The notes: generated by a model from the letters alone, not told the origin. DNA of 64,000 nucleotides from Bacillota bacterium (GCA_023391105.1 JAEWBO010000027.1:1-64000), one strand, 5' to 3'. Positions 18,385 to 26,579 are shown, counted from the stretch's first letter. A program made the numbers and translations.

Positions 18385-18606
18385 TCACTGTTTTTTAATG
18401 GACGGCTTTTTTATTGTCTTTTCGTAAAGAAACCAAATCACGATCAGCAAAAGGGTAACCACAATCAATGCGATGAAAAACTTTTCAGCACCCCAAGAAA
18501 ACACAAACCACAAAAAGGGGAAAAACAAAAGCACACACAAGACTGTGCTCAGTATGAGACGGATCGCGAAATCGTAAGGATACTTATATGAGCGCGAACT
18601 ATTCAT
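18385..18606 (-). CDS. small two-span membrane protein (73 aa)
   Basis: The convincing start is the ATG at 18606 with an AGGCAGGTG ribosome site; a longer in-frame ORF to 18813 has no support. It has two hydrophobic segments (about 15-33 and 36-58) separated by FSWGAEK, and a lysine-rich tail (KTIKKPSIKKQ). Function unknown. It converges on the 62-residue gene. Confidence 0.55.
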   Translation of the reverse strand: MNSSRSYKYPYDFAIRLILSTVLCVLLFFPFLWFVFSWGAEKFFIALIVVTLLLIVIWFLYEKTIKKPSIKKQ

Positions 18607-18807
18607 AAAAGACACCTGCCTTTCATTTAGCCTTATTATATATCTAAAAATGAAATATGAATGCAGACCCGAATAAGGGAATACTAGTTGCTCATTCAAT
18701 TTGGTGCGTAACGATTTTTTTCCTTTTACTATTTTCCAAGAATTGAAATGATAGCCGTGCGCATCATAATGGTGCTGCGTATTCTTTCGGTGTTTGAGGT
18801 AATTGGC

Positions 18808-19695
18808 GTGCAAAGGGACGAAGGTGTTAGAATCATTACGATTTGCTTCATCGGCAACATCATATTGCTGCTGCTCAAAGGCTCAGTGGGTTTTTGGACG
18901 AACAGTGAAGCGCTCAAGGCCGACGCGTTTAACTCAGCTGGCGATGTCATCAACACTGTCGTTGTGCTTCTGGGGCTGCGCTATGCGCTTAAACCCAAAG
19001 ACGAAAATCATCAATATGGACATGGCAAGATGGAAGCACTGGTTTCATTCCTCGTCGGCGTGGTTGTTGCTGCTGCTACGGGCTACATCTTGTACGAAGC
19101 GGTGAGCGCGATCATCGCCCGTGAAGCAGAGCCGCCCAGTTTTTACGCGCTTGTGGCGGCGCTTATATCTATCGCTGTGAAAGCCGTAATGTTCAGGATT
19201 ACATATTCCGCGGGTAAGCGGCTGAATTCCATCGCCGTCATCACGAACGCCATGGATCACCGCAATGATCTTTTTGCCACGTCCGGCGCGGCCTTGGCGA
19301 TTGGTCTGGCCTTTGTCGGTCAGCTTGCAGGCGTCAAAGCGCTCACTGTTTATTCGGAATCGGTGGTGGCGATATTGATCAGCGGCGTGATTATCAAAAC
19401 CGCCGTTACCATCATCGCCGAAGCCAGCCGTATGCTGCTGGATGCGGCGCCCGATGACGAGACAATGGGTGAGATGCGGGTTCTTGCGGTTTCGCCCCCC
19501 GGTGTGAAAGCATTAAGCTGGCTCAAATGCCGCCGTATGGGTCGCGGGCTGCTTGTGGATGCGGCCATTGAGGTTTGCGGCAGCATCAGCGTCAGCGAGG
19601 GGCACGCCATTGCCGATGCGGCTCGTGATGCCATACGAAGCGTGTATCCGGAGGTTATCGATGTGGTTGTTCATGTCAACCCGGATGACGTATGA
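18808..19695 (+). CDS. cation diffusion facilitator (CDF) family transporter
   Basis: About 295 residues from a GTG at 18808 with GAGGT at 18796; the frame is open to an ATG at 18748, so the start is uncertain. Six spans; the metal-site motifs are ADAFNSAGDVINT in span 2 and AMDHRNDLFAT in span 5 (D/N-xxx-D and H-xxx-D), and a histidine-containing loop KDENHQYGHGK follows span 2. The C-terminal cytoplasmic domain (about 210-295) is the usual ferredoxin-like CDF domain. It exports Zn, Mn or Fe in exchange for protons; the metal cannot be fixed by eye. Confidence 0.88.
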   Translation: MQRDEGVRIITICFIGNIILLLLKGSVGFWTNSEALKADAFNSAGDVINTVVVLLGLRYALKPKDENHQYGHGKMEALVSFLVGVVVAAATGYILYEAVSAIIAREAEPPSFYALVAALISIAVKAVMFRITYSAGKRLNSIAVITNAMDHRNDLFATSGAALAIGLAFVGQLAGVKALTVYSESVVAILISGVIIKTAVTIIAEASRMLLDAAPDDETMGEMRVLAVSPPGVKALSWLKCRRMGRGLLVDAAIEVCGSISVSEGHAIADAARDAIRSVYPEVIDVVVHVNPDDV

Positions 19696-19808
19696 CACGC
19701 AGTAGGTCAAATATCCGATATCTAATGGCATAAAACAGCCGGTGGCAATCATATGCGTTCACTTCTCCTAATATATTTATAAAAAAGCACACAGGGGGAG
19801 GAATGGGT

Positions 19809-20774
19809 ATGCTGAAAAGAGCACTGGCCACGCTGCTTACAATATTCCTGGTTATCGGTCTTATTGGATGCGGCGGCGCGAAGGAAGAAGAACCATATGA
19901 AGAAATACCGGCGGCCAATATAGAGAATACTGACGCCAACATGAGAGATACCGTTATTTATCTCGAGGATGATTATGGATATATCGTGCCCGTAATGAAA
20001 CAGATAGAATGGGTGGAAGGCATCGGCGCGGCGACCGTGTCTCAACTCGTAGGAGATTCCAATGCCGATTCTCAGCTGGACTACTTGGGGCTTAATCCGA
20101 TACTCGCGGAAGGAACGGAGCTGAGCCTTTCCATCTCGGAGGGTGTGGCCACCATTTCGCTCAGCAAAGGTGCACTGGCCGCCGAGGATGCTGTGGGCGA
20201 AATGAGCAAGGTAGTGGCGCTTGTCAACACACTCACTGAATTCCCTACGATCGATAAGGTGGTCATCCGTCAGGACGGCTGTGAGGATACACTGCCGTTA
20301 GGCACCGATATCAGCGCGGCTTTCGGTACATTTGAGTTAAATGTGATGAGTTCGCTGTCTGAGGAGGACATGGAGAACGCATCTAAGCTGCTGCTCTATT
20401 TCCAAAACGCGGCGGAAACGGCGATCGTGCCCGTGACAAAATATGTAGGCGGCCAGGCGGACGCTTTTGCGGCGATGAACGAGCTCGTGAAAGGGCCCGG
20501 CGAAGGCGGCTTAAAAAGCCCGTTCCCGGAAGGAACAGAGCTGCTGGGCGTGACTGTGGATGATAACGGTGTGGCATCCATCAACTTCTCCGAAGAGTTT
20601 AAAATGGTCGGCGAAACGCCTGAGAGGGAGAAGGCGCTGGTGCGCTGTATCATACTCACGCTGATGCAGTTTGACAATATCGATGAGGCGCGTATACTGG
20701 TGGATGGGAAGGAATACTCTTCCACAGCGCAGACAACGATGGCAAAACCGGAGTTTGTAAATACACTGGAATAA
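19809..20774 (+). CDS. gerM: GerM-domain lipoprotein (sporulation/germination)
   Basis: 321 residues with lipobox IGC (Cys21) and two GerM/sporulation repeats, about 45-170 and 190-310, each with a LxLGTxxSxxF- or INFSxEF-like pattern. Start at the second ATG (19809): GGGGGAGG at 19794-19801 is 7 nt from it but too close to the ATG at 19803. In Bacillus, gerM is likewise followed by rph, rdgB and a yfcE-like gene, which strongly supports the call. It probably acts at the engulfing or germinating spore membrane. Confidence 0.9.
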   Translation: MLKRALATLLTIFLVIGLIGCGGAKEEEPYEEIPAANIENTDANMRDTVIYLEDDYGYIVPVMKQIEWVEGIGAATVSQLVGDSNADSQLDYLGLNPILAEGTELSLSISEGVATISLSKGALAAEDAVGEMSKVVALVNTLTEFPTIDKVVIRQDGCEDTLPLGTDISAAFGTFELNVMSSLSEEDMENASKLLLYFQNAAETAIVPVTKYVGGQADAFAAMNELVKGPGEGGLKSPFPEGTELLGVTVDDNGVASINFSEEFKMVGETPEREKALVRCIILTLMQFDNIDEARILVDGKEYSSTAQTTMAKPEFVNTLE

Positions 20775-20789
20775 AGGAATGATATACAG

Positions 20790-21503
20790 ATGATAAGAGG
20801 AGATGGCCGCACCGCACAGCAGCTGCGGCCGCTGACGATTCAAAAATCGTATTTGAAAAACGCTCACGGCAGCGCGCTGGTATCGTGGGGCGGCACAACG
20901 GTTTTGTGCACGGCCATGTACGAGACAGGCGTGCCGCCGTTTCTTGAGAACGCGGGCAAGGGCTGGCTGACGGCGGAATACGCGATGCTGCCTGCGAGCA
21001 CGCCGATGCGCAAGCCGCGCGAAATAAAGCGCCCCGACGGGCGAAGCACCGAAATCGGGCGGCTGATTGGCCGGTGCTTACGCTGTGCGGTGAATTTGAG
21101 CTTGATGCCGGGCATCACGATCCATATCGACTGCGATGTGATGGATGCGGACGGCGGGACACGAACGGCAGGCATCACGGGCGCCTATGTGGCGCTGTGC
21201 GAGTGCGTGGAAAGAATGGTAAAGGACGGCGTGATCGTATCTTCGCCGGTGGTGAATGGCATTGCAGCGGTGAGCTGCGGCATCGTGGACTCCACGTGCA
21301 TGCTGGATCTGTGCTACGAGGAAGACAGCCGTGCGGCCGCGGACATCAATGTGGTGATGTCGCACAGCGGCGGTTTTATTGAGGTGCAGGGCACGGGGGA
21401 ACGGCGTCCGATTCAGCCGGAGGAGTTCGGCGAGCTGCTAGGGTTTGCGGCACAGGGCATTTCAGAGATACAAAAGATACAGGAGGCAGCGCTGGCAGGA
21501 TGA
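20790..21503 (+). CDS. rph: ribonuclease PH
   Basis: 237 residues. Hallmarks are RGDGRTAQQLRPL at the start, SALVSWGGTTVLC, LTAEYAMLPAST, RxxEIxRLIGRCLR, and IDCDVMDADGGTRTAGITGAY. It is the phosphate-dependent 3' exonuclease that trims tRNA precursors. It overlaps rdgB by 4 nt and follows gerM by 15 nt. Confidence 0.97.
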   Translation: MIRGDGRTAQQLRPLTIQKSYLKNAHGSALVSWGGTTVLCTAMYETGVPPFLENAGKGWLTAEYAMLPASTPMRKPREIKRPDGRSTEIGRLIGRCLRCAVNLSLMPGITIHIDCDVMDADGGTRTAGITGAYVALCECVERMVKDGVIVSSPVVNGIAAVSCGIVDSTCMLDLCYEEDSRAAADINVVMSHSGGFIEVQGTGERRPIQPEEFGELLGFAAQGISEIQKIQEAALAG

Positions 21504-22078
21504 GCAGATTGTTGATAGCGACGAACAATCAAGGCAAGGTTAAAGAGATCAAGGCGATACTCGGCAGTTTTTATGACGAGATCGTATCGCTTAAGGATGC
21601 GGGGATTGAGCTCGAGGTCGTGGAAGACGGAGACAGCTTCGAAGCCAATGCCATAAGGAAAGCGCGTGAGGCGGCGAAAGTGGCCGGCTGCGACGCGTTG
21701 GCCGATGACTCGGGGCTTTGCGTGGATGCGCTTGACGGTGCGCCGGGTATCTATTCCGCAAGGTATGCGGGCGAGGACGCCAATGACGAAGCGAACAACA
21801 AAAAGCTTTTGGCAGACCTCAGCGGTGCGGCAGACCGCGGCGCACGATTTGTGAGTGTGGTGGCGCTCGTGTCCGGCGATAAGGTGACGACGGCAAGCGG
21901 CCAGGTGTGCGGTGTGATTGCGCATAAACCATCGGGAAATGGCGGGTTCGGCTACGATCCGCTGTTTTTTGTGCCTGAATTGGGACAAACCTTCGCGGAG
22001 ATTCCCCCGGAAATCAAAAACAGCCTGAGCCATCGCGCGCGCGCGCTCGCCGCGCTTAGGGACAAGCTCGGCAAATGA
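21500..22078 (+). CDS. rdgB: XTP/dITP pyrophosphatase (RdgB/HAM1)
   Basis: 192 residues. It starts SRLLIATNNQGKVKEI and has the FEANAIRKAREAA, ADDSGLCVDALDGAPGIYSARYAG and GNGGFGYDPLFFVPE motifs. It removes non-canonical purine nucleotides. It overlaps rph upstream and the phosphodiesterase downstream by 4 nt each (ATGA), so translation is coupled. Confidence 0.97.
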   Translation: MSRLLIATNNQGKVKEIKAILGSFYDEIVSLKDAGIELEVVEDGDSFEANAIRKAREAAKVAGCDALADDSGLCVDALDGAPGIYSARYAGEDANDEANNKKLLADLSGAADRGARFVSVVALVSGDKVTTASGQVCGVIAHKPSGNGGFGYDPLFFVPELGQTFAEIPPEIKNSLSHRARALAALRDKLGK

Positions 22079-22548
22079 AGACGATACTCATTCTCAGCGA
22101 CACGCACGGCGTCAAGATCAAAATATTGGCGGCTGTTCGGCGTTTTCCCGATGTGGATATGATTTTACACCTTGGTGATTACAGCCGCGATGCCGACTAT
22201 ATCCGCACGCTGACGGACAAACCCGTTTATAACGTGCGCGGCAACTGTGACTTAGGCCAGACAGCGGAGGCTGAGCTTTTGCTGTCTGTCGAAGGCGTGA
22301 AAATCCTTTTGGTGCATGGCCATAAGCAAAACGTCAAAACATCACTGCTGGGGCTTTCGCTTTACGCGCAGGAAAAGGAAGTCGACGTCGTGCTTTTCGG
22401 TCACACGCATATTTCGACAGAACAATACCATCAAGATGTGCTGCTCTACAATCCCGGCAGCCTTGGCGAACCGCGCGGCATGCGTCCAACGGTGGGGCTG
22501 ATGACGGTCGATCAAGGAGCTGTACGGCTATCCACAATTAAGCTTTAG
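22075..22548 (+). CDS. yfcE: YfcE/MJ0936-type metallophosphodiesterase
   Basis: 157 residues. Calcineurin-like motifs: LSDTHG (8-13), HLGDYSRD, VRGNCD, LLVHGHK and LFGHTHISTEQ. A small metal-dependent phosphodiesterase; its substrate in the cell is unclear. Last of the gerM-rph-rdgB-yfcE group conserved in Bacillota. Confidence 0.93.
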   Translation: MKTILILSDTHGVKIKILAAVRRFPDVDMILHLGDYSRDADYIRTLTDKPVYNVRGNCDLGQTAEAELLLSVEGVKILLVHGHKQNVKTSLLGLSLYAQEKEVDVVLFGHTHISTEQYHQDVLLYNPGSLGEPRGMRPTVGLMTVDQGAVRLSTIKL

Positions 22549-22557
22549 GAGGAACCG

Positions 22558-23025
22558 ATGATTCATTATGATTCCGCGGTGCTGATCACCAAGAATGTCG
22601 AAGGCATGAAGCGTTTTTATATGGACGTGCTGCGCCAGCCGCTGCGCTTTGATTTTGGCCGCTGCCAGATACTCGAATGCGGCATTTCCATATGGGAGGT
22701 GGATGATAACGACCCGGCGATGAAAGCGCCCGGCATTGGCAAGGGGCAAAACAGCCGCCTTGAGCTTTGCTTCGACACCGAAGATTTCGAGGAGGATGTG
22801 GCGTATGTCATGTCGCACAATCCCAAGATGCTTCATGATATCGAAGAAGAAGCATGGGGACAGCGTACCATCCGCTTTTTTGATCCGGACGGCAATCTCA
22901 TCGAGCTTGGCGAAAGCATTCCATGCTTTTGCAGACGGCTTTACAAAGACGGCATGACGGCGGAGCAGGTGGCGGATAAGACAGGGGCACACATTGATAA
23001 GGTGAAGGAATACGTTGGCGGTTGA
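22558..23025 (+). CDS. VOC-superfamily (glyoxalase/bleomycin-resistance fold) protein
   Basis: 155 residues: a VOC domain (1-122) with paired beta-alpha-beta-beta-beta modules (SAVLITKNVEGMKRFYMDVL... then FFDPDGNLIELGE), followed by a C-terminal extension CRRLYKDGMTAEQVADKTGAHIDKVKEYV that looks like a helix-turn-helix or recognition helix. GGAGG precedes ATG, 9 nt after yfcE. Substrate unknown. Confidence 0.88.
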   Translation: MIHYDSAVLITKNVEGMKRFYMDVLRQPLRFDFGRCQILECGISIWEVDDNDPAMKAPGIGKGQNSRLELCFDTEDFEEDVAYVMSHNPKMLHDIEEEAWGQRTIRFFDPDGNLIELGESIPCFCRRLYKDGMTAEQVADKTGAHIDKVKEYVGG

Positions 23026-23039
23026 ATTTATGAATGACT

Positions 23040-23163
23040 TATCCTCTGTCCATTTGGCTGGATTCTCATTGTTATGTTTCCAGTGCATCCGGTAACCCTG
23101 TTCGTCACGAATGATGTGGCCATAATAACCGTTTTGCCATAGTTTACGTAGCGTTTTAGTGAA
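23040..23163 (-). pseudogene. fragment of a Y1/IS200-like (REP-associated type) transposase
   Basis: Read on the minus strand, 23163 down to 23040 encodes KLWQNGYYGHIIRDEQGYR and then NPAKWTEDK. This is the C-terminal signature of Y1 tyrosine transposases of the REP-associated group (consensus around WQxxYYxHIIRDE and NNPxKWxxD). Upstream the frame is broken within a few codons and there is no start, so only a relic of some 40 codons remains. Confidence 0.75.
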
Positions 23164-23373
23164 GAAATGTATTTTGGGATAACAGCCAGAGTTGAACTGA
23201 ACCCACTATACACTTCCTATTTTTTTGTTCTTTATCATCGCTGATTTTGGTGCTCATATTTATGATTATACAATGTAAATAACTGATTTAGTAAATTAAA
23301 GCTTCTTAATCTTGATTTCTCCCCTCGCGCTCTTTTTCAATTTGTGCCATATTATTTTTTTCACAGGGCGCAG

Positions 23374-23408
23374 TTCTACAATATATCAAGTGACAGTACC
23401 TATATAAT
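23374..23408 (+). promoter_or_regulatory. putative spoIIG promoter with Spo0A-like box
   Basis: A perfect TATAAT (23403-23408) sits 25 nt before the spoIIGA start. No standard -35 is found, but TTCTACA (23374-23380), the reverse complement of TGTAGAA, is one base from the 0A box TGTCGAA and lies 22 nt upstream. Spo0A-activated spoIIG promoters in Bacillus also have unusual spacing. Assignment is by analogy. Confidence 0.35.
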
Positions 23409-23433
23409 ATGCCCATCAAAGATAAAGGGTCTG

Positions 23434-24471
23434 ATGGGGTTGCAAAAGGTCTACATTGAGCTTGTATTTCTCGACAATTATATTGTCAATCTGCTCATCA
23501 TACTGCTTGCGTCAAGGCTCACAAAAACGCCGGTCAGATGGAGCAGGTTCAGCATAGCAGCAGCTTTGGGCGGCATCTATGGATGCTTTGCGATCGGGTT
23601 CAGCGGATGGTTGGAGATGATGGGGGTAAAAATCGCGGCTGGTTTCGCGATGTGTGCGGTCGCTTATTGGCGTCATGGCGAACGCGGATTTTGGAAGAAC
23701 GTATGCGCATTCTGGGTGGCATCGTTCGTGCTGGCCGGCGCGATATATGCGTGCATGATCAGCTTCGGGGAGCCGGCTTCAATAGGCGGCGCGGTCATCG
23801 TCCGTCCGCCTGTACGCTATATTCTCTTGGGGCTGTTTGTGGGCGCTGTGCTGACCGATCTGCTGGCGAGGGCCAGGCGCCGTGTGCTTAAGCGTGAGAG
23901 CCGGACGGTAATGCTGACGCTGACGCTTGAGGGAAGGCAAACGACAGTAAAAGCGTTTGTCGATACGGGCAATATGGTGCGCGACCCGCTTAAGAAACAC
24001 AGTGTTATTTTTTTAAGCCATGCGGCTGCGCGCGAGCTTCTTGATCACAAGCTTTACGTGCTGACCTTGGGACAATCTTCTATGCCGACGGACCGCCTGC
24101 GCATTGTACCGTGCGCGACCGCGGCGGGGCAGGGCGTTTTTTATGGCATCGAGCTCGATGATGCAGCGCTGCAAGGCATATCGCAGGGACTGCGAGCCGT
24201 TGTGTGCATCTCAAAACGGCCGCTGCCAAGCGGCTGCGGCGCCATCGTGGGCACTGAGCTTTTGGATGAACTTAAGAAAGGAGCAAACAATGAGGAAGCT
24301 TTGGATACAAAATCTGATCGCATGGGTGATGCTGCGGCTGGGGTTGGCTGCGAGGGCAGACTACATCAACGGGAGCGAGGCACTTCCGCCGCCGCTGACA
24401 CGTCAGGAGGAGGCGACATTCTTAGCGCTGCTGGGAAAGGGGGACAAATCAGTCAGACGCGTGCTCATTGA
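23434..24471 (+). CDS. spoIIGA: sporulation sigma-E processing peptidase SpoIIGA
   Basis: 345 residues from the ATG at 23434 (MGLQKVYIELVFLDN). Five membrane spans occupy about 1-145, followed by a cytoplasmic aspartic-protease-like domain with the catalytic motif FVDTGN (Asp177). It activates pro-sigma-E at the sporulation septum. Conservation-like sequence ends at GTELLDELKKG, close to the sigE ATG at 24290, but the frame continues for another 182 nt inside sigE, adding about 60 low-complexity residues. That tail is probably an overprinted extension or the result of a lost stop. Confidence 0.93.
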   Translation: MGLQKVYIELVFLDNYIVNLLIILLASRLTKTPVRWSRFSIAAALGGIYGCFAIGFSGWLEMMGVKIAAGFAMCAVAYWRHGERGFWKNVCAFWVASFVLAGAIYACMISFGEPASIGGAVIVRPPVRYILLGLFVGAVLTDLLARARRRVLKRESRTVMLTLTLEGRQTTVKAFVDTGNMVRDPLKKHSVIFLSHAAARELLDHKLYVLTLGQSSMPTDRLRIVPCATAAGQGVFYGIELDDAALQGISQGLRAVVCISKRPLPSGCGAIVGTELLDELKKGANNEEALDTKSDRMGDAAAGVGCEGRLHQRERGTSAAADTSGGGDILSAAGKGGQISQTRAH

Positions 24472-25000
24472 ACGCAACCTGCGCCTTGTGGTATACATTG
24501 CGCGCAAGTTTGAAAACACCGGCATCGGCATAGAAGACCTCGTGTCCATCGGCACCATCGGGCTCATCAAGGCTGTCAACACGTTTGACGTGGATAAAAA
24601 CATCAAGCTCGCGACCTACGCCTCCCGCTGCATCGAAAACGAGATACTCATGTATTTGCGGCGAAACGCCAAACTGCGCTATGAAGTGTCGTTCGATGAA
24701 CCGCTCAATGTGGACTGGGACGGCAACGAGCTGCTGCTTTCGGATATCCTTGGGACCGAGGCAGACGTGGTGTATACAGAAATTGAGGACAGCGTCGAAA
24801 AGGACCTGATGCAGTCGTGTATCGAAAAGCTCTGCGCGCGGGAAAAGATGATTATGGAGATGCGCTTTGGCCTTAATGGACAGAAGGAGCGCACACAAAA
24901 ACAGGTGGCGGATTGCCTCGGTATTTCGCAGTCTTACATCTCGCGGCTGGAGAAAAGAATCATAAAACAGCTGCGTACAGAAATCAGCAAAATCGTGTAA
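24290..25000 (+). CDS. sigE: RNA polymerase sporulation sigma factor sigma-E (pro-form)
   Basis: 236 residues starting at ATG 24290 with AAAGGAG at 24278-24284; a longer open frame to 24104 belongs to spoIIGA DNA. The N-terminal pro-sequence MRKLWIQNLIAWVMLRLGL is cleaved by SpoIIGA. Region 2 reads ERNLRLVVYIARKFENTG, DLVSIGTIGLIKAV and YASRCIENEILMYLRR; region 4 reads REKMIMEMRFGL and TQKQVADCLGISQSYISRLEKRI. It is the early mother-cell sigma factor. The coding start is inside the spoIIGA frame, which implies translational coupling. Confidence 0.96.
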   Translation: MRKLWIQNLIAWVMLRLGLAARADYINGSEALPPPLTRQEEATFLALLGKGDKSVRRVLIERNLRLVVYIARKFENTGIGIEDLVSIGTIGLIKAVNTFDVDKNIKLATYASRCIENEILMYLRRNAKLRYEVSFDEPLNVDWDGNELLLSDILGTEADVVYTEIEDSVEKDLMQSCIEKLCAREKMIMEMRFGLNGQKERTQKQVADCLGISQSYISRLEKRIIKQLRTEISKIV

Positions 25001-25032
25001 CCCTGGCATTTATGCCGTCAACATAGATGAAG

Positions 25033-25057
25033 ACCCTGCCGTGGGGTGGGGTTTTTT
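25033..25057 (+). terminator. terminator after sigE
   Basis: Stem ACCCTGCC/GGTGGGGT (two G-T wobbles) with a GTGG loop, followed by TTTTTT. Confidence 0.6.
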
Positions 25058-25124
25058 AGTTTGCATTATCACAAAAAGAGGGTATACTTTTATCAGAGAC
25101 TTGGAAAATAACGGAGGAGATACC

Positions 25125-25730
25125 ATGCAGAAAGGCTTTTGGGAAGCCGTGAAAGGCCGGCGCAGCATATACGGGCTCAGCGATGAGAAAATCGTCTCAA
25201 ACGAGCGCATCATCGAAATTGTACGGGATGCCGTGAAGCATGTGCCGTCGCCCTATAACTCGCAGAGCACACGCACCATTGTGCTGTTTGACAGCGCGCA
25301 TAAGACGTTCTGGCAGATGACGCTGGATGAGCTTAAGAAGGTGACCAAGCCGGAGCGCTTTGCCGACACGGAGATAAAGATCAATGGCTCGTTTGCATCG
25401 GGCTACGGCACGGTGCTGTATTTCATCGATAAAAGAGCGGTAGATGAGCTTACGGCGCAATTTCCGCTGTATGCCGAAAACTTTGTGCTCTGGTCTCAGC
25501 ATTCGAGCGCGATGCACCAGTTTGTGATATGGACGTCGCTGGAGGCCGAGGGGCTGGGCGCGTCGCTTCAGCATTACAGCCCGCTCGTGGACGAGGCGGT
25601 TCGTTCCGCGTGGAACGTGCCCAAGGAGTGGCAGATGGTGGCGCAGATGCCGTTTGGTAAGCCGATAATGCCGGCCGGAGACAAGGTATTCGACAGTCTT
25701 GACGAAAGGGTTTGGGTATTCGAATCATAA
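25125..25730 (+). CDS. nitroreductase-family oxidoreductase (Frm2-like)
   Basis: 201 residues from the ATG at 25125 (CGGAGGAGA upstream). Nitroreductase-fold features: FWEAVKGRRSIYGL for FMN binding, HVPSPYNSQSTRTIVLF, the GYGTVLYFID segment, and MAQMPFGKP near the C-terminus. The order and wording match the Frm2/CinD subgroup, FMN-dependent NAD(P)H enzymes active on nitro compounds and linked to redox stress. It stands between two terminators as a single-gene unit. Confidence 0.88.
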   Translation: MQKGFWEAVKGRRSIYGLSDEKIVSNERIIEIVRDAVKHVPSPYNSQSTRTIVLFDSAHKTFWQMTLDELKKVTKPERFADTEIKINGSFASGYGTVLYFIDKRAVDELTAQFPLYAENFVLWSQHSSAMHQFVIWTSLEAEGLGASLQHYSPLVDEAVRSAWNVPKEWQMVAQMPFGKPIMPAGDKVFDSLDERVWVFES

Positions 25731-25731
25731 T

Positions 25732-25757
25732 TAAAAGCGGCTTGCGGGCCGCTTTTA
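25732..25757 (+). terminator. terminator after the nitroreductase gene
   Basis: A 10-bp perfect stem TAAAAGCGGC/GCCGCTTTTA with a 6-nt loop immediately after the stop codon; no long T-run. Confidence 0.75.
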
Positions 25758-25759
25758 GT

Positions 25760-25800
25760 TTGTCGAAAAATCTACGGTTTTCGCCAGTTTACCGGTTTTG
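25760..25800 (-). repeat. 41-bp interspersed repeat, copy 1
   Basis: The reverse complement of this stretch matches 38731-38772 with only about three differences (GGTAAACTGGCG, AAAACCGTAG and TTTTTCGACAA blocks). Both copies lie at transcription ends, right next to terminators. CGAAAA/TTTTCG can pair as a hairpin. Confidence 0.65.
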
Positions 25801-25842
25801 CTTGTTCCTCACAAACTCGAACTGCGCAAAACTTCCCGGGGT

Positions 25843-25909
25843 CCCCAAAAGCTAGCTTTTGGGGTGGAGCCATGGTGTGGGCTTCGCGGGCACAGCCCGT
25901 CTTGCCCAC
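25843..25909. repeat. palindrome-rich intergenic element
   Basis: A perfect 22-bp palindrome (25843-25864, CCCCAAAAGCT and its complement) is followed by a nested hairpin GTGGGC...CGGGC ACA GCCCG...GCCCAC (25877-25909). It could be a mobile repeat or a structured RNA. Its two-hairpin plan resembles the element at 2418-2462. Confidence 0.45.
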
Positions 25910-25944
25910 GAATTATATTGCGAGACTTTTTTATAACAGTCTGC

Positions 25945-25967
25945 AGCGGCCTTCGGGCCGCTTTTTT
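25945..25967 (+). terminator. second terminator downstream of the palindromic element
   Basis: Stem GCGGCC/GGCCGC with a TTCG tetraloop and six T. Since the nitroreductase gene already has a terminator at 25732, this one implies that a transcript may start in the 25760-25940 interval. Confidence 0.8.
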
Positions 25968-26049
25968 GTAGCTGAAAAAGGCAGAAAAACCAGTGCGCCA
26001 ACCGGCTCACACTCTCATAAAATAAATTGTAAATAAATTTTGACCTTCC

Positions 26050-26078
26050 TTGACTAAAGGAAAACGAAGTGGTATAAA
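26050..26078 (+). promoter_or_regulatory. sigma-A promoter of hsp20
   Basis: TTGACT (26050-26055), 17-nt spacer, TATAAA (26073-26078), 57 nt before the ATG. No CIRCE inverted repeat (HrcA site) is seen. Confidence 0.65.
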
Positions 26079-26135
26079 AGAGTGCTTAAATGCAAAGAAT
26101 ATGCTATGCGAATCAAGGAGAAGGAGTTGATTATT

Positions 26136-26579
26136 ATGGCAAATTTGATACCGACTAACCGGAGAAACCGGAGCATCGCGCCCACAGGCTTTGAAGACTT
26201 CTACAACATGCTGGACGATTTCTTTACCGACCCGTGGCTGACGGGACGGCGTACTCGCGAGGCGTTTAAGATGGATGTACAGCAGACGGATAACGAGTAC
26301 ACAATTGAAGCAGAACTGCCGGGCGTAAACAAAGATGATGTCAGCCTTGAAATGAACGACGGTACGCTGAGAATCTCGGTGAACCGCGAAGAGAGCAAGA
26401 ACGACGAAGGCAAGAACTACATTCATCGCGAACGGCGTTACACCTCGATGAGCCGCGCGGTTCACCTCGCGGACGCGGAGGCGGATGGCATTTCGGCTAA
26501 GCTGGACGGCGGCATCTTGATAGTCAGCGTACCGCGCCAGAAAAACACCGACAACACCCGTCGCATCGAAATACAATAA
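26136..26579 (+). CDS. small heat-shock protein, Hsp20/alpha-crystallin family
   Basis: 147 residues from ATG 26136 with AAGGAG upstream. N-terminal arm (1-42, FYNMLDDFFTDPW), alpha-crystallin domain (about 43-135) including AELPGVNKDDVSLEMNDGTL, and a C-terminal tail. It is an ATP-independent holdase chaperone. Note that the A-x-L/G-I-L element of the domain appears as LDGGILIVSVP. Single-gene unit with its own promoter and terminator. Confidence 0.95.
   Translation: MANLIPTNRRNRSIAPTGFEDFYNMLDDFFTDPWLTGRRTREAFKMDVQQTDNEYTIEAELPGVNKDDVSLEMNDGTLRISVNREESKNDEGKNYIHRERRYTSMSRAVHLADAEADGISAKLDGGILIVSVPRQKNTDNTRRIEIQ

Larger units (their letters stand above)
23026..23433. other. 408-bp intergenic region before spoIIGA
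   Basis: Contains the transposase relic (23040-23163), an AT-rich stretch and the putative spoIIGA promoter region. No other gene seen. Confidence 0.6.
25731..26135. other. 405-bp intergenic region between nitroreductase and hsp20
   Basis: Holds terminator, 41-bp repeat, palindrome-rich element and a second terminator, then the hsp20 promoter. No protein gene visible. Confidence 0.65.

Noticed and set aside
24104..24289. Longer N-terminal extension of sigma-E
   Set aside because: This part of the frame lies within conserved spoIIGA sequence and the ATG at 24290 has a proper ribosome site and begins the canonical pro-sequence.
26030..26135. CIRCE/HrcA operator before hsp20
   Set aside because: No TTAGCACTC-N9-GAGTGCTAA-like inverted repeat is present; only a sigma-A promoter is seen.
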